NCBI RefSeq assembly: GCF_019972135.1
Contig: NZ_BPFI01000001.1
Span: 913,106 to 977,105 of the forward strand
Reading direction: 5' to 3'
DNA: 64,000 bases
Source: Sulfurovum sp. TSL1
GTDB taxonomy: Bacteria > Campylobacterota > Campylobacteria > Campylobacterales > Sulfurovaceae
Shown: piece by piece, positions 38,759 through 48,263 of the stretch
Position numbering within the stretch: the first letter of the stretch is position 1
Layout: each line of letters opens with the position of its first letter
The notes under the pieces: model-generated
What the model saw: the letters and a program-made list of their open reading frames with translations, nothing else
Told to the model about the DNA's origin: nothing
Database searches by the model: none
Program-made: the position numbers and the translations under genes

Positions 38759-40189
38759 TTATCCCAGTCTTTGTTTCAGTAACGCGTTGACCTTACCGGG
38801 ATTTGCAGTCCCTTTACTTGCTTTCATGGTTTGTCCGACAAAGAAACCAAAGAGTTTGTCTTTACCACTTTTATACTCGTCAACCTTTTCCGGATTCGCA
38901 GCCAGTATCTCATCGATAATGTCCAAGATAGCGCTGTCATCACTGACCTGTGCAAGTCCAAGTTCATCGATCAATCCATCGATATCACGGCTCTCACTCT
39001 CCATCATATGGTCAAGGATCTCTTTGGCGCCTTTACCGGAGATAGTATTATCCGTTATTTTAGAGACCAGGGTACCCAGTGTTTTGGCATCTACAGGAGA
39101 ATCTTCTATAGAGATGCCTGCTTTGTTCAGACGTCCAAGCAGTTCAGAGGTCAACCAGGTCACCGCTGTTTTAGCCACAGCACCATTTTCCAGCATCTCT
39201 TCAAAATAGTATGCCATCTCTTTATCTAAAGTGATCACATGGGCATCATATGACTTGATCCCAAGTTCCTCTACATAACGCTTCACTTTTGCATCCGGGA
39301 GTTCGGGCATGATCTTCGCTTCAGCGATCATCTCATCCGTCACGATAAGCGGACGCAGGTCCGGATCCGGGAAGTAACGGTAATCCGCAGCCTCTTCTTT
39401 CCCTCTCATCGATTTTGTTACACCCTCTTCCACATTCCAAAGACGTGTCTCCTGATAGACTTCCTGTGCATACACACCGTCTTCATACGCTTCGGTCTGT
39501 CTTTGTACCTCATAGGCTATCGCAGCAGCCACAAATTTGAATGAGTTGATGTTCTTGATCTCTACTCTTGTACCAAACGCTTCCTGTCCTTTGGGACGGA
39601 TGGAAACGTTCACATCACATCTGAACGATCCCTCTTGCATGTTTGCATCAGAAATGTCAAGGTATCGTACCGTTGAGTGGAGTTTCTTCAAGTAGGCAAC
39701 CGCTTCATCGGCACTTCGCATGTCCGGTTGAGATACGATCTCAAGCAGAGGTGTTCCCGCACGGTTCAGATCCACTTTCGAGTGGTTGCCTTCATGCATG
39801 TTCTTCCCTGCATCTGCTTCAAGATGCGCCTGGGTCATACCGATACGTTTCTGCGTACCGTCTTCCAGGTCGATGAAGAGCTCACCATTCTGTACGATCG
39901 CTTTTGTCAACTGTGTGATCTGATAGGCCGACGGACTGTCCGGATAAAAATAGGATTTTCTATCGAATACAGAATCATGGTTCACATCGGCATTGATCGC
40001 ATATCCGAGTCTCATCGCTTTGATCGCGGCTTCTTTATTGACCACCGGCAAAGCACCCGGAAGTGCCAGACAGGTAGGGCAGGTATTGCTGTTTTGATGC
40101 TCTGCAAAAGAGGTGGGACAAGAGCAGAAAAGTTTTGTTTTAGTGTTAAGTTGTACATGTACTTCAAGACCGATGACGGTTTCAAACAT
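38759..40189 (-). CDS. gatB: Asp-tRNA(Asn)/Glu-tRNA(Gln) amidotransferase subunit B
   Basis: This 476-residue subunit binds the misacylated tRNA and phosphorylates its side chain in the GatCAB complex. It begins [23 protein letters not shown]. The zinc-type cysteines lie at CSC...[30 protein letters not shown] and [17 protein letters not shown] are diagnostic. The C-terminal YqeY/tail domain ends LLKQRLG. AAGGAT precedes the start. GatA and GatC are not in the window. Confidence 0.96.
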   Translation of the reverse strand: MFETVIGLEVHVQLNTKTKLFCSCPTSFAEHQNSNTCPTCLALPGALPVVNKEAAIKAMRLGYAINADVNHDSVFDRKSYFYPDSPSAYQITQLTKAIVQNGELFIDLEDGTQKRIGMTQAHLEADAGKNMHEGNHSKVDLNRAGTPLLEIVSQPDMRSADEAVAYLKKLHSTVRYLDISDANMQEGSFRCDVNVSIRPKGQEAFGTRVEIKNINSFKFVAAAIAYEVQRQTEAYEDGVYAQEVYQETRLWNVEEGVTKSMRGKEEAADYRYFPDPDLRPLIVTDEMIAEAKIMPELPDAKVKRYVEELGIKSYDAHVITLDKEMAYYFEEMLENGAVAKTAVTWLTSELLGRLNKAGISIEDSPVDAKTLGTLVSKITDNTISGKGAKEILDHMMESESRDIDGLIDELGLAQVSDDSAILDIIDEILAANPEKVDEYKSGKDKLFGFFVGQTMKASKGTANPGKVNALLKQRLG

Positions 40190-40270
40190 AGTAATGATCC
40201 TTATAAATATAACGCGTGTTTAATGAGATAGATTATAGCGTTTTGCTTATTTAAGAGAGTTTATGCTCCA

Positions 40271-41023
40271 CTACTGCCTGATGATACGTACATCTCCGAA
40301 GAAGATCAGATCCTTCAGGACCGCTTTTTCTACGAGCCCTTCTTTACCGATCCTTACATCAAGTTCACCTTGTTTGCTATCATAGAGTTTACGATGCATT
40401 ACCACCCTGCTGTACCAATCACCCTCTTGCCCCTCACCCACAAAATCTATGATCTCTTTTAAAGTTTGTTTAGAGGGTATCGTGATATCTACCCGGCCAT
40501 TTTTACGGTCTTCGCCTACCGCTTTAAATTGATACTTTTTAGGCGTATATTTCTCTTTGATATGTTTAGGTAGATTCAGAAACAGGGTCAGCAGGTCATC
40601 TTCAGCATAATAATCGAGTCTCTCTGTCTCATTGACGGTCTGTTGATCGTATCTCCATCTTTTATACTGGCGTGTCACGCTCTTTTTTTTATGGTCCACA
40701 CTGTAGATCGTCGTAGTCGTATAGGGACCGAAAGATTTGATCATCTGATACATATCTGTCACCAGGAAACCTTTTGAAATGTGTCCCTTCGAGATATGTC
40801 TCTCTTTAAGATCATCTGTCACTGCTTTTGCTATGCCCAGTGCAGATACATTGGCTTCAATCATATAATATCTGTCATCAGATCTAAGCAGGGCATGTGC
40901 CTTCCCTACTTGACCAAATATCCCATACTCGACCCTGAAGTCTGCGGCTATCTCTTCGGCAGGCAGAAGCGTTGAGAAAAAGAGACTTATGAGAGACATA
41001 AGCATCAAAGGGACCCGTGACAT
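40271..41023 (-). CDS. Exported DUF3108-like protein
   Basis: This protein of about 250 residues has a signal peptide (MLMSLISLFFSTLLPAEE). The mature part starts DFRVEYGIFGQVGKAHALLRSDDRYYMIEANVSALG and ends with GELDVRIGKEGLVEKAVLKDLIFFGDVRI, the pattern of DUF3108 periplasmic proteins. Function is unknown; related proteins look like lipocalin or LolA-like barrels. The ATG at 41023 is chosen because GGAG and the thiE stop lie directly upstream, with the thiE stop ending 2 nt before this ATG. Confidence 0.7.
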   Translation of the reverse strand: MSRVPLMLMSLISLFFSTLLPAEEIAADFRVEYGIFGQVGKAHALLRSDDRYYMIEANVSALGIAKAVTDDLKERHISKGHISKGFLVTDMYQMIKSFGPYTTTTIYSVDHKKKSVTRQYKRWRYDQQTVNETERLDYYAEDDLLTLFLNLPKHIKEKYTPKKYQFKAVGEDRKNGRVDITIPSKQTLKEIIDFVGEGQEGDWYSRVVMHRKLYDSKQGELDVRIGKEGLVEKAVLKDLIFFGDVRIIRQ

Positions 41024-41025
41024 TT

Positions 41026-41562
41026 CTACGCTCCAAAATACCGTATAGAAGCAAAACCGCTTGCACCGGATCTTTCGCACGCGTCTATCTGCTCCTCTGT
41101 CAAAATACCCCCCAGGGCCAACACAGGTAAATTGACCTGAGACGTGGCAGATCTCAACATTTCCAGTCCGACCGGCGCGCCTTTATCCGGGGTTTCAAAG
41201 ATAGGGCTGAAGGTTGCCATATCTGCACCTAAGGCTTCTGCTTTTTTGAGCTCTTCGATCGTATGCGTACTGACCACAACAAAGAGGTGCATTGCTTTTG
41301 CATCCGCTATTTCATCCAGTTTCAGACTGCTTAAATGTACGCCGTCAGCCCCTGAAGCCTTTGCCAGGGAAGGATCGCCATGAATGAGGACTTTTTCAAA
41401 ATCAAACCCTTTCGCTGCTTGAACGAACTCAGCTTCGTGCTTAGAGACATTGGATTTGTCCCGGTAGACGATCATGGAAGCTTTTTGGGAAAATCTTTTA
41501 AGGTCATGTTCTAAATGGTTGAAATCTAAGGTAGAGGGGTCAGTGATAGCATACCTGATCAT
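41026..41562 (-). CDS. thiE: Thiamine-phosphate synthase family protein
   Basis: This 178-residue TIM-barrel protein resembles ThiE, which joins HMP-PP and thiazole phosphate. Seen are VLIHGDPSLAKASGADGVHLSS, VVVSTHTIEELKKAEALGADMATFSPIFETPDKGAPVGLEML and LPVLALGGILTEE. It is about 30 residues shorter than typical ThiE, and the substrate-binding QxRxK of the N-terminal strand appears as VYRDKS. It could therefore be a TenI-like or reduced form. The start overlaps the stop of the upstream 93-residue membrane protein by 4 nt. Confidence 0.78.
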   Translation of the reverse strand: MIRYAITDPSTLDFNHLEHDLKRFSQKASMIVYRDKSNVSKHEAEFVQAAKGFDFEKVLIHGDPSLAKASGADGVHLSSLKLDEIADAKAMHLFVVVSTHTIEELKKAEALGADMATFSPIFETPDKGAPVGLEMLRSATSQVNLPVLALGGILTEEQIDACERSGASGFASIRYFGA

Positions 41563-41840
41563 TGGTCGTTGTGGTTCTCTTTTTGTTCGAGAATTTTTTC
41601 AAGCAGTGCCGTCTGTTTTTTCAGTTCCAGGTATCTCTCTTTTCCTGTGATGATATGTTCAAGTAAAAGTACAGCTATCATACCCGGTAGTGCACCTATA
41701 AAGGCTGATACGAATGCTAAAAGGAAACTCTCCGGATAAAAAGCGAGAAATGAAGTGATGGCACCCAGCAGGACGGATGCCCATGCCACGCCTAAGAGAA
41801 AGTTCACTACAAAACTCAAAGGTCCATTTTGCAGTCTCAT
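41559..41840 (-). CDS. Small membrane protein downstream of atpB
   Basis: The 93-residue protein has two hydrophobic segments (about residues 8-30 and 38-62) and a charged helical tail (KKQTALLEKILEQKENHND). A small integral membrane protein follows atpB in other Campylobacterota, such as Campylobacter jejuni, so the linkage is probably conserved. Whether it helps assemble the Fo rotor or stator is unknown. It starts 7 nt after the atpB stop. Confidence 0.7.
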   Translation of the reverse strand: MRLQNGPLSFVVNFLLGVAWASVLLGAITSFLAFYPESFLLAFVSAFIGALPGMIAVLLLEHIITGKERYLELKKQTALLEKILEQKENHNDQ

Positions 41841-41846
41841 AAAAAG

Positions 41847-42566
41847 TTACACAGCACCCATTGTATCTACGATAGGGTTTGGTGCTTTTTCATGTGCCTC
41901 ATCAACCGCTACGGCACCTGCAAGGTACACATAGATAAGGATCATGAATACAAACGTCTGAAGCAAAGCAGAGAACGTAAGCAGTAGGTATGCAGGAAGT
42001 GGTGCAATGAAAGGTACCAACATAAGAAGTACCCACAAGAAGAGGTCATCCCCTTTGATGTTACCGAAAAGTCTGAATGAAAGTGAAATGATTCTTGAAA
42101 TATGAGAAACGATCTCGATCGGGAACATCAACGGTGCCAATAGTTTCACTGGGCCTGCAAAGTGTGCAAAGTATTTGATCACACCATTTTCTCTGATCCC
42201 TTCATAGTTGTAGTAGAAAAAGACTAAAAGTGCCAAAGGCAATGTAATGTTGATGTTTGAAGTCGGCGCTTCAAATCCCGGGATAATACCGATCACGTTT
42301 GAAACAAAGATAAAGAGTCCAACGGCTGCAACAAGTGGAAGATACTTTCTCGCAAGCTCTTCACCGATCACATCTTTACCCATAGCGATCACACCGCCAA
42401 GGTATGCTTCCATAACATTTTGTGTACCTGTCGGTACCGCTCTAAGACTCTTTGTTGCCATTTTAGCTATAACGATCATAATGATTGCCACTACAACCAA
42501 GTGTGCAACAAACAGCATTTGCCCGTGACCGAAAATAGCGCCCAGGTAAGTAAATACACCTTCCAT
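41847..42566 (-). CDS. atpB: F1Fo ATP synthase subunit a
   Basis: This 239-residue polytopic protein forms the proton half-channels next to the c-ring. The key arginine lies in [18 protein letters not shown], and [22 protein letters not shown] ends the fold. GAGGAT lies 6 nt upstream. No other ATP synthase genes are adjacent, matching the split arrangement in Campylobacterota where atpB stands apart from the main atp operon. Confidence 0.95.
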   Translation of the reverse strand: MEGVFTYLGAIFGHGQMLFVAHLVVVAIIMIVIAKMATKSLRAVPTGTQNVMEAYLGGVIAMGKDVIGEELARKYLPLVAAVGLFIFVSNVIGIIPGFEAPTSNINITLPLALLVFFYYNYEGIRENGVIKYFAHFAGPVKLLAPLMFPIEIVSHISRIISLSFRLFGNIKGDDLFLWVLLMLVPFIAPLPAYLLLTFSALLQTFVFMILIYVYLAGAVAVDEAHEKAPNPIVDTMGAV

Positions 42567-42687
42567 TAAAACATCCTCTTGTAAGTTTATATTGCGGGAT
42601 TGTACCCTTTTATTGCTTAGTTTTGACTAAGTATCGATACAATAAAAAGAAGATCTCCGCCTGTTTCATTTTGGTACATCATCATGA

Positions 42688-42693
42688 TATAAT
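42688..42693 (+). promoter_or_regulatory. Candidate -10 box for the uspA-ATPase unit
   Basis: A TATAAT within ATGATATAATATACTAG lies about 75 nt upstream of the plus-strand ATG at 42768, in the divergent region shared with atpB. It is a good consensus match; the -35 side shows no clear element, as is usual in Campylobacterota. Confidence 0.45.
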
Positions 42694-42767
42694 ATACTAG
42701 ATGTGATATCGTGTTATGATTATTGCCAACTGATGATAGATCTATTCTTACCGGAAGGAGATTCTCT

Positions 42768-43586
42768 ATGAAAGTCATCGCTGCACTTAACGGTACCATT
42801 ACAGCTGAGAGTATGGCTTTATATGCCCTCAGGTATGCTAAGGGTCAAGACCTTCCCCTTCTCCTGTTTCACAGTCAAAACGAAAAAGATGATCTTGATG
42901 ATGTCAGGGCAAGTATGGATCGCATCAGCACACTGGCACTTTCTCAAGAGGTTCAAACTGAAACCGTCATCCTTGAAGACGCATCTCACAATACGGTCAA
43001 AACGTTTCTCGCCGGTATCGATACCGATGTGATATTCTGCTGTACACGCAAACATAAAAGTCCTATCATCGGCTCCTTCAGCGAAGCATTAACGAAAATG
43101 GATCTCAATGCGGATATCGCCATTGTACGTATCGTCAATATAAGTGCAATTGTAGATATTGACAAGATGATCCTTTCTATCAAAGAGGATAGACTTTCGG
43201 TCAAAAAATTCGCCTTTTTTGCCTCTATGGCTTCTACCTATCAAGCTGAAGGAGAGATCTATGCTGTATCGGTGATGTCAAGAATGGCACTCTCTGCCGT
43301 TGATATACACAAAGCCAGAATACGGATCGGAGAGATCAACTACAATCTCCGGCATTATATGAAACTCTCACACTTTATGCCCTTCACGCTCCATATCGAA
43401 CACGGTTTTACTGAAAATGAAACCCAGAGCGTTCTTACCCATATTGCCAAATCCACGGCACAATTGGTGATTATCGGTGCCCGGCGGCTCTCATTCACCT
43501 CTGTGTTCAACAGGGAGATGCCTATAGAGAAACTCATGTGTGAGGCCTCTGTCAATACCATTGCCTACTATCCCAAAGAGAGGTAA
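42768..43586 (+). CDS. Universal stress protein-like, two-domain
   Basis: The 272-residue protein begins MKVIAALNGTITAESMALYALRYAKGQDLPLLLFHSQNE, a UspA-type first strand and helix. The C-terminal half has QLVIIGARRLSFTSVFNREMPIEKLMCEASVNTIAYYP, which matches the last part of a UspA domain, though the ATP-binding G-x2-G-x9-G pattern is not intact. ATG at 42768 is chosen for AAGGAG 8 nt upstream; the frame begins earlier at 42723. It ends 2 nt before the P-type ATPase, so the two are probably co-expressed and functionally linked. Confidence 0.75.
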   Translation: MKVIAALNGTITAESMALYALRYAKGQDLPLLLFHSQNEKDDLDDVRASMDRISTLALSQEVQTETVILEDASHNTVKTFLAGIDTDVIFCCTRKHKSPIIGSFSEALTKMDLNADIAIVRIVNISAIVDIDKMILSIKEDRLSVKKFAFFASMASTYQAEGEIYAVSVMSRMALSAVDIHKARIRIGEINYNLRHYMKLSHFMPFTLHIEHGFTENETQSVLTHIAKSTAQLVIIGARRLSFTSVFNREMPIEKLMCEASVNTIAYYPKER

Positions 43587-43588
43587 AG

Positions 43589-46273
43589 ATGCAACCTTAC
43601 AGACTGGACGAAAAGGCGCTCTATGAGAAGTTCCAGACCAGGGCAGAAGGACTGACCGATAAAGAAGCTGAGCGCCGATTAGAGAGTTTTGGACCCAATG
43701 AGATAGAAAGTGGCAGAAAAAAGAGTTATCTCAAAGCCTATTTCAAACAGTATGTACAATTCTTCGCTATTCTCTTGGAAGTCGCTTCGCTTTTAGCCTT
43801 TATCGCTGACTTCTATGTTCCGGATCAAGGCAATGATATTCTGGGTTATGCCATTATCGTTGCTGTGATCATCAATGCCACATTTACCTTTTGGCAGGAG
43901 TATAAAGCAGATAGATCCATGGAAGCACTGCTTAGCCTCATGCCTACCATGATTACGGTACTACGGGAAGGAAGCAGACTGACCGTCGATGCCAAAATGC
44001 TGGTCCCAGGAGACATCATTCTACTTGAAGAGGGAGATAAGATCGCTGCTGACGCTGTCCTCACAGAGCAAACTAAACTCTACATCAATACTTCTGCCCT
44101 GAACGGTGAGTCAAAACCCACCAAACGGGAGCTTGGAGACCAGAGCAGTGCGACAAGGCCCCTGGATGCCACAAATATGGTTTTTGCAGGAACCACTGTC
44201 GTATCAGGCAGTGGAAGCGCTATTGTCACGGCCACAGGACAGGCAACGGAATTCGGTAAGATCGCAACACTGACCAAGAATGTCGAGAAAACCCTGACAC
44301 CAATGCAAAAAGAGGTGATCCATATCACCCGTATCCTCACCGTGATTGCTTTGGCGATGGGTATGGTCTTTTTTCTTTTAGGCATATTCTCTCATCAAAG
44401 TCTTCTCATGGCGGGTATCTTCGCACTCTCACTTATCGTAGCCAATGTCCCGGAGGGTCTGCTTCCTACGATCACCCTTTCCCTCTCCCTTGCTTCCCAG
44501 CGTATGGCACGGCGCAATGCACTGATCAAAAATCTGGACTCGGTCCAGACCTTGGGAAGTGTTACAGTGATCTGTACCGATAAGACAGGCACCCTGACCT
44601 ATAACGAAATGACACTCAAAGAGCTCACTTTGGCAGGAGGAGAAGAAGTGACGCTCAGCGGTGAAGGCTATGCCACCGAGGGAGATTTCAGTTTTGAGCA
44701 TAAAAACGAAAGTACCCGATCCCGTATGGAGGAACTGTTGCTCGCCGGAGCAGTGAACTCCCGCGCCCGCATCGAAGAGGGAAAGCTGTTCGGAGACCCG
44801 ACAGAGCTTGCCATTGTTGCAGCCGCCCAAAAGGCGGATATTGACATCAATGCCTGTGAAAAAAACAGTGAGATCCCCTTTACAAGTGAACGAAAGATGA
44901 TGTCTACCACCTGTGTCATATCGGGCGAAGAGAGACTCTATGCCAAAGGGGCCACAGAAGTCATCTTTAAGAAGAGTACGCATTTTGTGGACAAAGACGG
45001 TAGTGTCAAACCCTTTGATGATGAAAGTAAAAAACATCTGCAGCAAAGAGCCGAAGCGTATGAAAATGAAGCCTACCGTGTTTTGGCTATCGCAAAAAAT
45101 CACACTACACAGGAGGAAGGCTTGACACTCTTGGGGATCATTGCCATGATGGACCTGCCAAGAGCGGAGGTCAAAGAAGCCATAGCACAGTGTAAAGCAG
45201 CAGGTATCCGTACCATGATGATCACCGGGGACAACCCTACCACAGCACAGGCCATTGCCAAAAAGATCGATCTCGATTTTGATGCCGTGCTGACAGGACC
45301 TGAAGTGGAACAACTCAGTGAAAGGGCATTGGAAACACGGCTCAAAAATGAGACCCTTCTCTTTGCCCGTATGGCAAGCAGCCAAAAACTGAAGATCGCC
45401 ACAGCCCTGCAGTACAGCGGAGAGGTGGTGGCAATGACCGGTGATGGGGTCAACGATGCCCCGGCACTGAAACGGGCCGATATCGGGATCGCTATGGGTA
45501 GTGCGGGAACCGATGTTGCCAAAGAGTCTGCCGATATGATCCTGCTTGACAACAACTTTACCTCTATTGTCGCTGCTATCGAAGAAGGACGCACCGTTTA
45601 CTTTAATATCAAGAAATTTGTCACCTATATCCTGTCATCCAATGTTCCCGAGATCGTTCCCTACATTCTTCAGTTTTTCTTCAAGATCCCGATGCCGCTC
45701 TCCGTGATCCAGATCCTCTCTATAGACCTGGGGTCCGATATGCTCCCGGGCCTGGCACTGGGAAGCGAAAAGCCTGAAAAGAACATCATGAAGCGTCCAC
45801 CCGTGGGAAGCAGTGAGAAGATCCTGGACTGGGAAGTCTTCAAACGGGGCTACTTCTTTATCGGTATCATCGAAGCGACCGCCGCCATGGTCGCTTTCAT
45901 CAGTTTTTTAGTGCTTCATGGCTGGCAATACGGTACAGTCGAACTCAATGATCCTCTGCTGCATTCGCAGGCAATGACGATGACCCTTCTGGGCGCTGTC
46001 AGCTGCCAACTGGTCAATGTTTGGACGATGCGAAGCTGGGAGTTCTCCGCCTGGAGTGTCGGCTGGACGAATAACAGGCTGCTTCTGGGCGCAATGGTCA
46101 TGGAGTTTCTCTGGATATGGATGCTTCTGGGTTTTGAACCGGTACAAAAAGTGTTTCATACGGCCTACATACCGCCAAGAGAACTTTGGATCCTGCTCCC
46201 CTTCCCGATCATCCTTTTCATCAGCCATGAGTTCTACAAATGGCGAAAACGGGTGCAAAAAGGGATCTCCTGA
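43589..46273 (+). CDS. P2-type cation-transporting ATPase, Na+/K+-ATPase-like
   Basis: The 894-residue pump has the P-type order: actuator domain with TSALNGESKP, the phosphorylated Asp in VICTDKTGTLT, GDGVNDAPALKRADIGIAMG, and ten membrane segments. Helix M4 reads VANVPEGLLPTITLSLSLASQ. M5-M6 reads SSNVPEIVPYIL...SIDLGSDMLPGLALGSEKPEKNIMKRPP. Both resemble animal Na+/K+-ATPase alpha chains more than bacterial Ca2+ pumps. No beta subunit gene is seen. It probably exports Na+ or exchanges it for K+. Ion choice is inference. Confidence 0.9.
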   Translation: MQPYRLDEKALYEKFQTRAEGLTDKEAERRLESFGPNEIESGRKKSYLKAYFKQYVQFFAILLEVASLLAFIADFYVPDQGNDILGYAIIVAVIINATFTFWQEYKADRSMEALLSLMPTMITVLREGSRLTVDAKMLVPGDIILLEEGDKIAADAVLTEQTKLYINTSALNGESKPTKRELGDQSSATRPLDATNMVFAGTTVVSGSGSAIVTATGQATEFGKIATLTKNVEKTLTPMQKEVIHITRILTVIALAMGMVFFLLGIFSHQSLLMAGIFALSLIVANVPEGLLPTITLSLSLASQRMARRNALIKNLDSVQTLGSVTVICTDKTGTLTYNEMTLKELTLAGGEEVTLSGEGYATEGDFSFEHKNESTRSRMEELLLAGAVNSRARIEEGKLFGDPTELAIVAAAQKADIDINACEKNSEIPFTSERKMMSTTCVISGEERLYAKGATEVIFKKSTHFVDKDGSVKPFDDESKKHLQQRAEAYENEAYRVLAIAKNHTTQEEGLTLLGIIAMMDLPRAEVKEAIAQCKAAGIRTMMITGDNPTTAQAIAKKIDLDFDAVLTGPEVEQLSERALETRLKNETLLFARMASSQKLKIATALQYSGEVVAMTGDGVNDAPALKRADIGIAMGSAGTDVAKESADMILLDNNFTSIVAAIEEGRTVYFNIKKFVTYILSSNVPEIVPYILQFFFKIPMPLSVIQILSIDLGSDMLPGLALGSEKPEKNIMKRPPVGSSEKILDWEVFKRGYFFIGIIEATAAMVAFISFLVLHGWQYGTVELNDPLLHSQAMTMTLLGAVSCQLVNVWTMRSWEFSAWSVGWTNNRLLLGAMVMEFLWIWMLLGFEPVQKVFHTAYIPPRELWILLPFPIILFISHEFYKWRKRVQKGIS

Positions 46274-46310
46274 TCGTATGTAAAATAAAGAATGTTGATT
46301 GTCACAGAGA

Positions 46311-47075
46311 CTAAACCAATTTCTCCTGTCCCAGACGATACAGTGCAAAATCATATTTGATCGGGTCTTTTGGATCAAAGGTACGCAAGGTATCTGTCAA
46401 TGCGATACTGGCCTTCATATCATACGTTTTGCGTTTGAGCAAGCCCAAACGTCTTGAGACCTGAAAGGTATGTGTGTCCAGAGGCATGAGCAGATCTTTT
46501 TTGTCTATCTTGGACCATAGACCCATATCTAACGCATCTTTTCGTACCATCCAGCGCAAGTACATCATATAACGCTTGTAGGTCCCTGCGGAGAGTACTT
46601 TTTTGGGGATGGAGCCCACCAAAAAATTGTACCCGCGTGTCTGCCTGGGATAGACCGTTTGTAATCTCTCTATAAAATGCCACAGTCCGTCCAGAATATT
46701 CTCTTCTTTTTTATACCCGCTATAAAAGATATCTTCAATGCTCTCTAACGCTCTCAGACGTTTCAAAGCGATGAAAAGGGCAGCAACATCTTCACTGTTT
46801 TGAAAACGGTAATAGTGGGAAGAGAGTGCTTTGCGTATCTGCTCGTCACTGGCATCCAATAAAGAAAAATCCAAACTTTGCAAAAATTGGACGATCAACC
46901 CTGCATTGCCATAGCCGAACAGTGCACAGATCAGCGCGATGGATTCATCCTGGTATTGGGATGCGATAAAAAGAGGATCGGGCTTCTCCAAAGAGAGTTC
47001 AGCACTGTGGTTCCTGGCTTTCACTTCATTGTCTAAAAGGGTTTTCACTTCAGAGAGTTTCAATAAGAATTCCAA
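46311..47075 (-). CDS. TIGR02757 / DUF2400 family protein
   Basis: This 254-residue protein carries NHSAELSLEKPDPLFIASQYQDESIALICALFGYGNA near the start and NFLVGSIPKKVLSAGTYKRYMMYLRWMVRKDALDMGLWSKI, then LLMPLDTHTFQVSRRLGLLKRKTYD, the pattern of the TIGR02757 family. The DTH segment and helical content resemble HhH-type DNA glycosylases, but no activity is established. The start is a TTG at 47073-47075 with no clear Shine-Dalgarno. A repeat sits directly upstream. It converges with the P-type ATPase across 37 nt. Confidence 0.8.
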   Translation of the reverse strand: MEFLLKLSEVKTLLDNEVKARNHSAELSLEKPDPLFIASQYQDESIALICALFGYGNAGLIVQFLQSLDFSLLDASDEQIRKALSSHYYRFQNSEDVAALFIALKRLRALESIEDIFYSGYKKEENILDGLWHFIERLQTVYPRQTRGYNFLVGSIPKKVLSAGTYKRYMMYLRWMVRKDALDMGLWSKIDKKDLLMPLDTHTFQVSRRLGLLKRKTYDMKASIALTDTLRTFDPKDPIKYDFALYRLGQEKLV

Positions 47076-47079
47076 TCAT

Positions 47080-47110
47080 TCGTAACACTAAGCACGCAGC
47101 ACTTAACACT
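47080..47110. repeat. CGTAACAC-type dispersed repeat, single copy
   Basis: The 30-nt stretch starting CGTAACACTAAGCACGCAGC and ending ACTTAACACT is closely similar to the two arms of the inverted repeat at 53744-53858 (core TTAGCACG and CGTAACAC). It sits between lptB and the TIGR02757 gene, just upstream of the latter's TTG start. Confidence 0.55.
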
Positions 47111-47115
47111 TCATC

Positions 47116-47838
47116 CTAAAAGGTAAAATGTTCACCAAGATAATGCTTACGCACATTCTCGTCATTGGCCACTTCATCACTGGTACCTGTCGCTAACATT
47201 TCACCGCTTCGCATCACATAGGCCCTATCGCAGATGCCCAGTGTTTCACGTACATTGTGGTCTGTAATGAGAATGCCCATATCAAGATCCACCAGCTGTT
47301 TGATAATGTTTTGTATATCCAGTACTGCTATGGGATCCACACCGGCAAAAGGTTCGTCCAGCAGTAAGAACTTCGGTTCCCCTACCAGTGCTCTGGCGAT
47401 CTCAACCCTTCTTCTCTCTCCCCCGCTGAGGCGTATCCCAAGACGGGCACGGATCGGTTCAATGTTGAAGATCTCAAGCAATTTTTCAATACGCGGCTGG
47501 ATCGTTTTTTTATCCAGGTTCAGTGCTTCAGCGGCAATAAGCAGATTTTCTTCTACCGTCAGGTCTTTAAAAATGCTTGACTCCTGGGGCAGATACCCTA
47601 TACCCATCTGTGCACGGGCACTTAGAGGCAGTTTGGTCACCTCTTCTCCATCCAAAAAAACCTGGCCTTCAGTCGCATCCGTTAATCCGCATACCATGTA
47701 AAATGAAGTGGTCTTTCCCGCACCGTTTGGGCCAAGAAGCCCTACGATCTCTTTACTCTTCACCACTAAAGAGATATCATGCACCAACTTTGTCTTTTTA
47801 ATGGTTTTGGCAAGGTTTTTAGCTTCAAGTGTATGCAT
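47116..47838 (-). CDS. lptB: LPS export ABC transporter ATP-binding protein LptB
   Basis: This 240-residue ATPase powers LPS extraction with LptFG. It has Walker A GPNGAGKTTSFYMVCGL, the signature LSGGERRRVEIARAL, Walker B FLLLDEPFAGVDP and the H-loop ITDHNVRETL. PLSARAQMGIGYLPQESSIFKDL and the ending YLGEHF are typical LptB. It starts 2 nt after the tsaE stop. Together with the two polysaccharide regions, it fits an organism with an exported LPS. Confidence 0.94.
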   Translation of the reverse strand: MHTLEAKNLAKTIKKTKLVHDISLVVKSKEIVGLLGPNGAGKTTSFYMVCGLTDATEGQVFLDGEEVTKLPLSARAQMGIGYLPQESSIFKDLTVEENLLIAAEALNLDKKTIQPRIEKLLEIFNIEPIRARLGIRLSGGERRRVEIARALVGEPKFLLLDEPFAGVDPIAVLDIQNIIKQLVDLDMGILITDHNVRETLGICDRAYVMRSGEMLATGTSDEVANDENVRKHYLGEHFTF

Positions 47839-47840
47839 TG

Positions 47841-48263
47841 TTAATTCTCTATCTTGTATATTCGTTCATTGTCCAAGGGTTCGATCTCTATGGTGACAAC
47901 ATTATAGCCTACACCTTCTAAAAAGGCTTTAAGCGCATCAGAACCCCACTCTACCATATGCCAACCCGGCTTTTCAAATTCTTCAAAAAGACCCATCTGC
48001 ATAAACGCTTCATGGTCTAAACGGTACAGGTCATAGTGGTACAGACTGCTGCCGTCTTTGGCACCATAACACTGCTGCAGAGAAAAGGTCGGGGAAGTCA
48101 CTTCTCCTTCGATCCCTTTGGCTTTGGCTATGGCCTGTGTGAGTGTCGTTTTTCCTGCAGCCAGATCACCTCTTAAAAAAACGATCGCATTGGAGGGAAG
48201 TGTTTCATCCAGGTAATTGACCACTTTATCCAGTTCATCCAGCGATGCTTGTATCTCTTTCAC
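47841..48263 (-). CDS. tsaE: tRNA threonylcarbamoyladenosine synthesis protein TsaE
   Basis: This 140-residue ATPase supports t6A37 formation with TsaB and TsaD. It has the P-loop FLRGDLAAGKTTLTQAIAKAKG (GDLGAGKT is usual), TSPTFSLQQCY, YHYDLYRL and MVEWGSDAL. The start is a GTG (48261-48263) that overlaps the last base of trpD's stop. Length is normal for the family. Confidence 0.93.
   Translation of the reverse strand: MKEIQASLDELDKVVNYLDETLPSNAIVFLRGDLAAGKTTLTQAIAKAKGIEGEVTSPTFSLQQCYGAKDGSSLYHYDLYRLDHEAFMQMGLFEEFEKPGWHMVEWGSDALKAFLEGVGYNVVTIEIEPLDNERIYKIEN

Noticed and set aside
44429-45385. A 318-codon minus-strand open frame opposite the P-type ATPase
   Set aside because: It is the mirror of a strongly conserved ATPase gene, is rich in Cys, His and Phe, and has no recognisable domain. 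It is a shadow frame.
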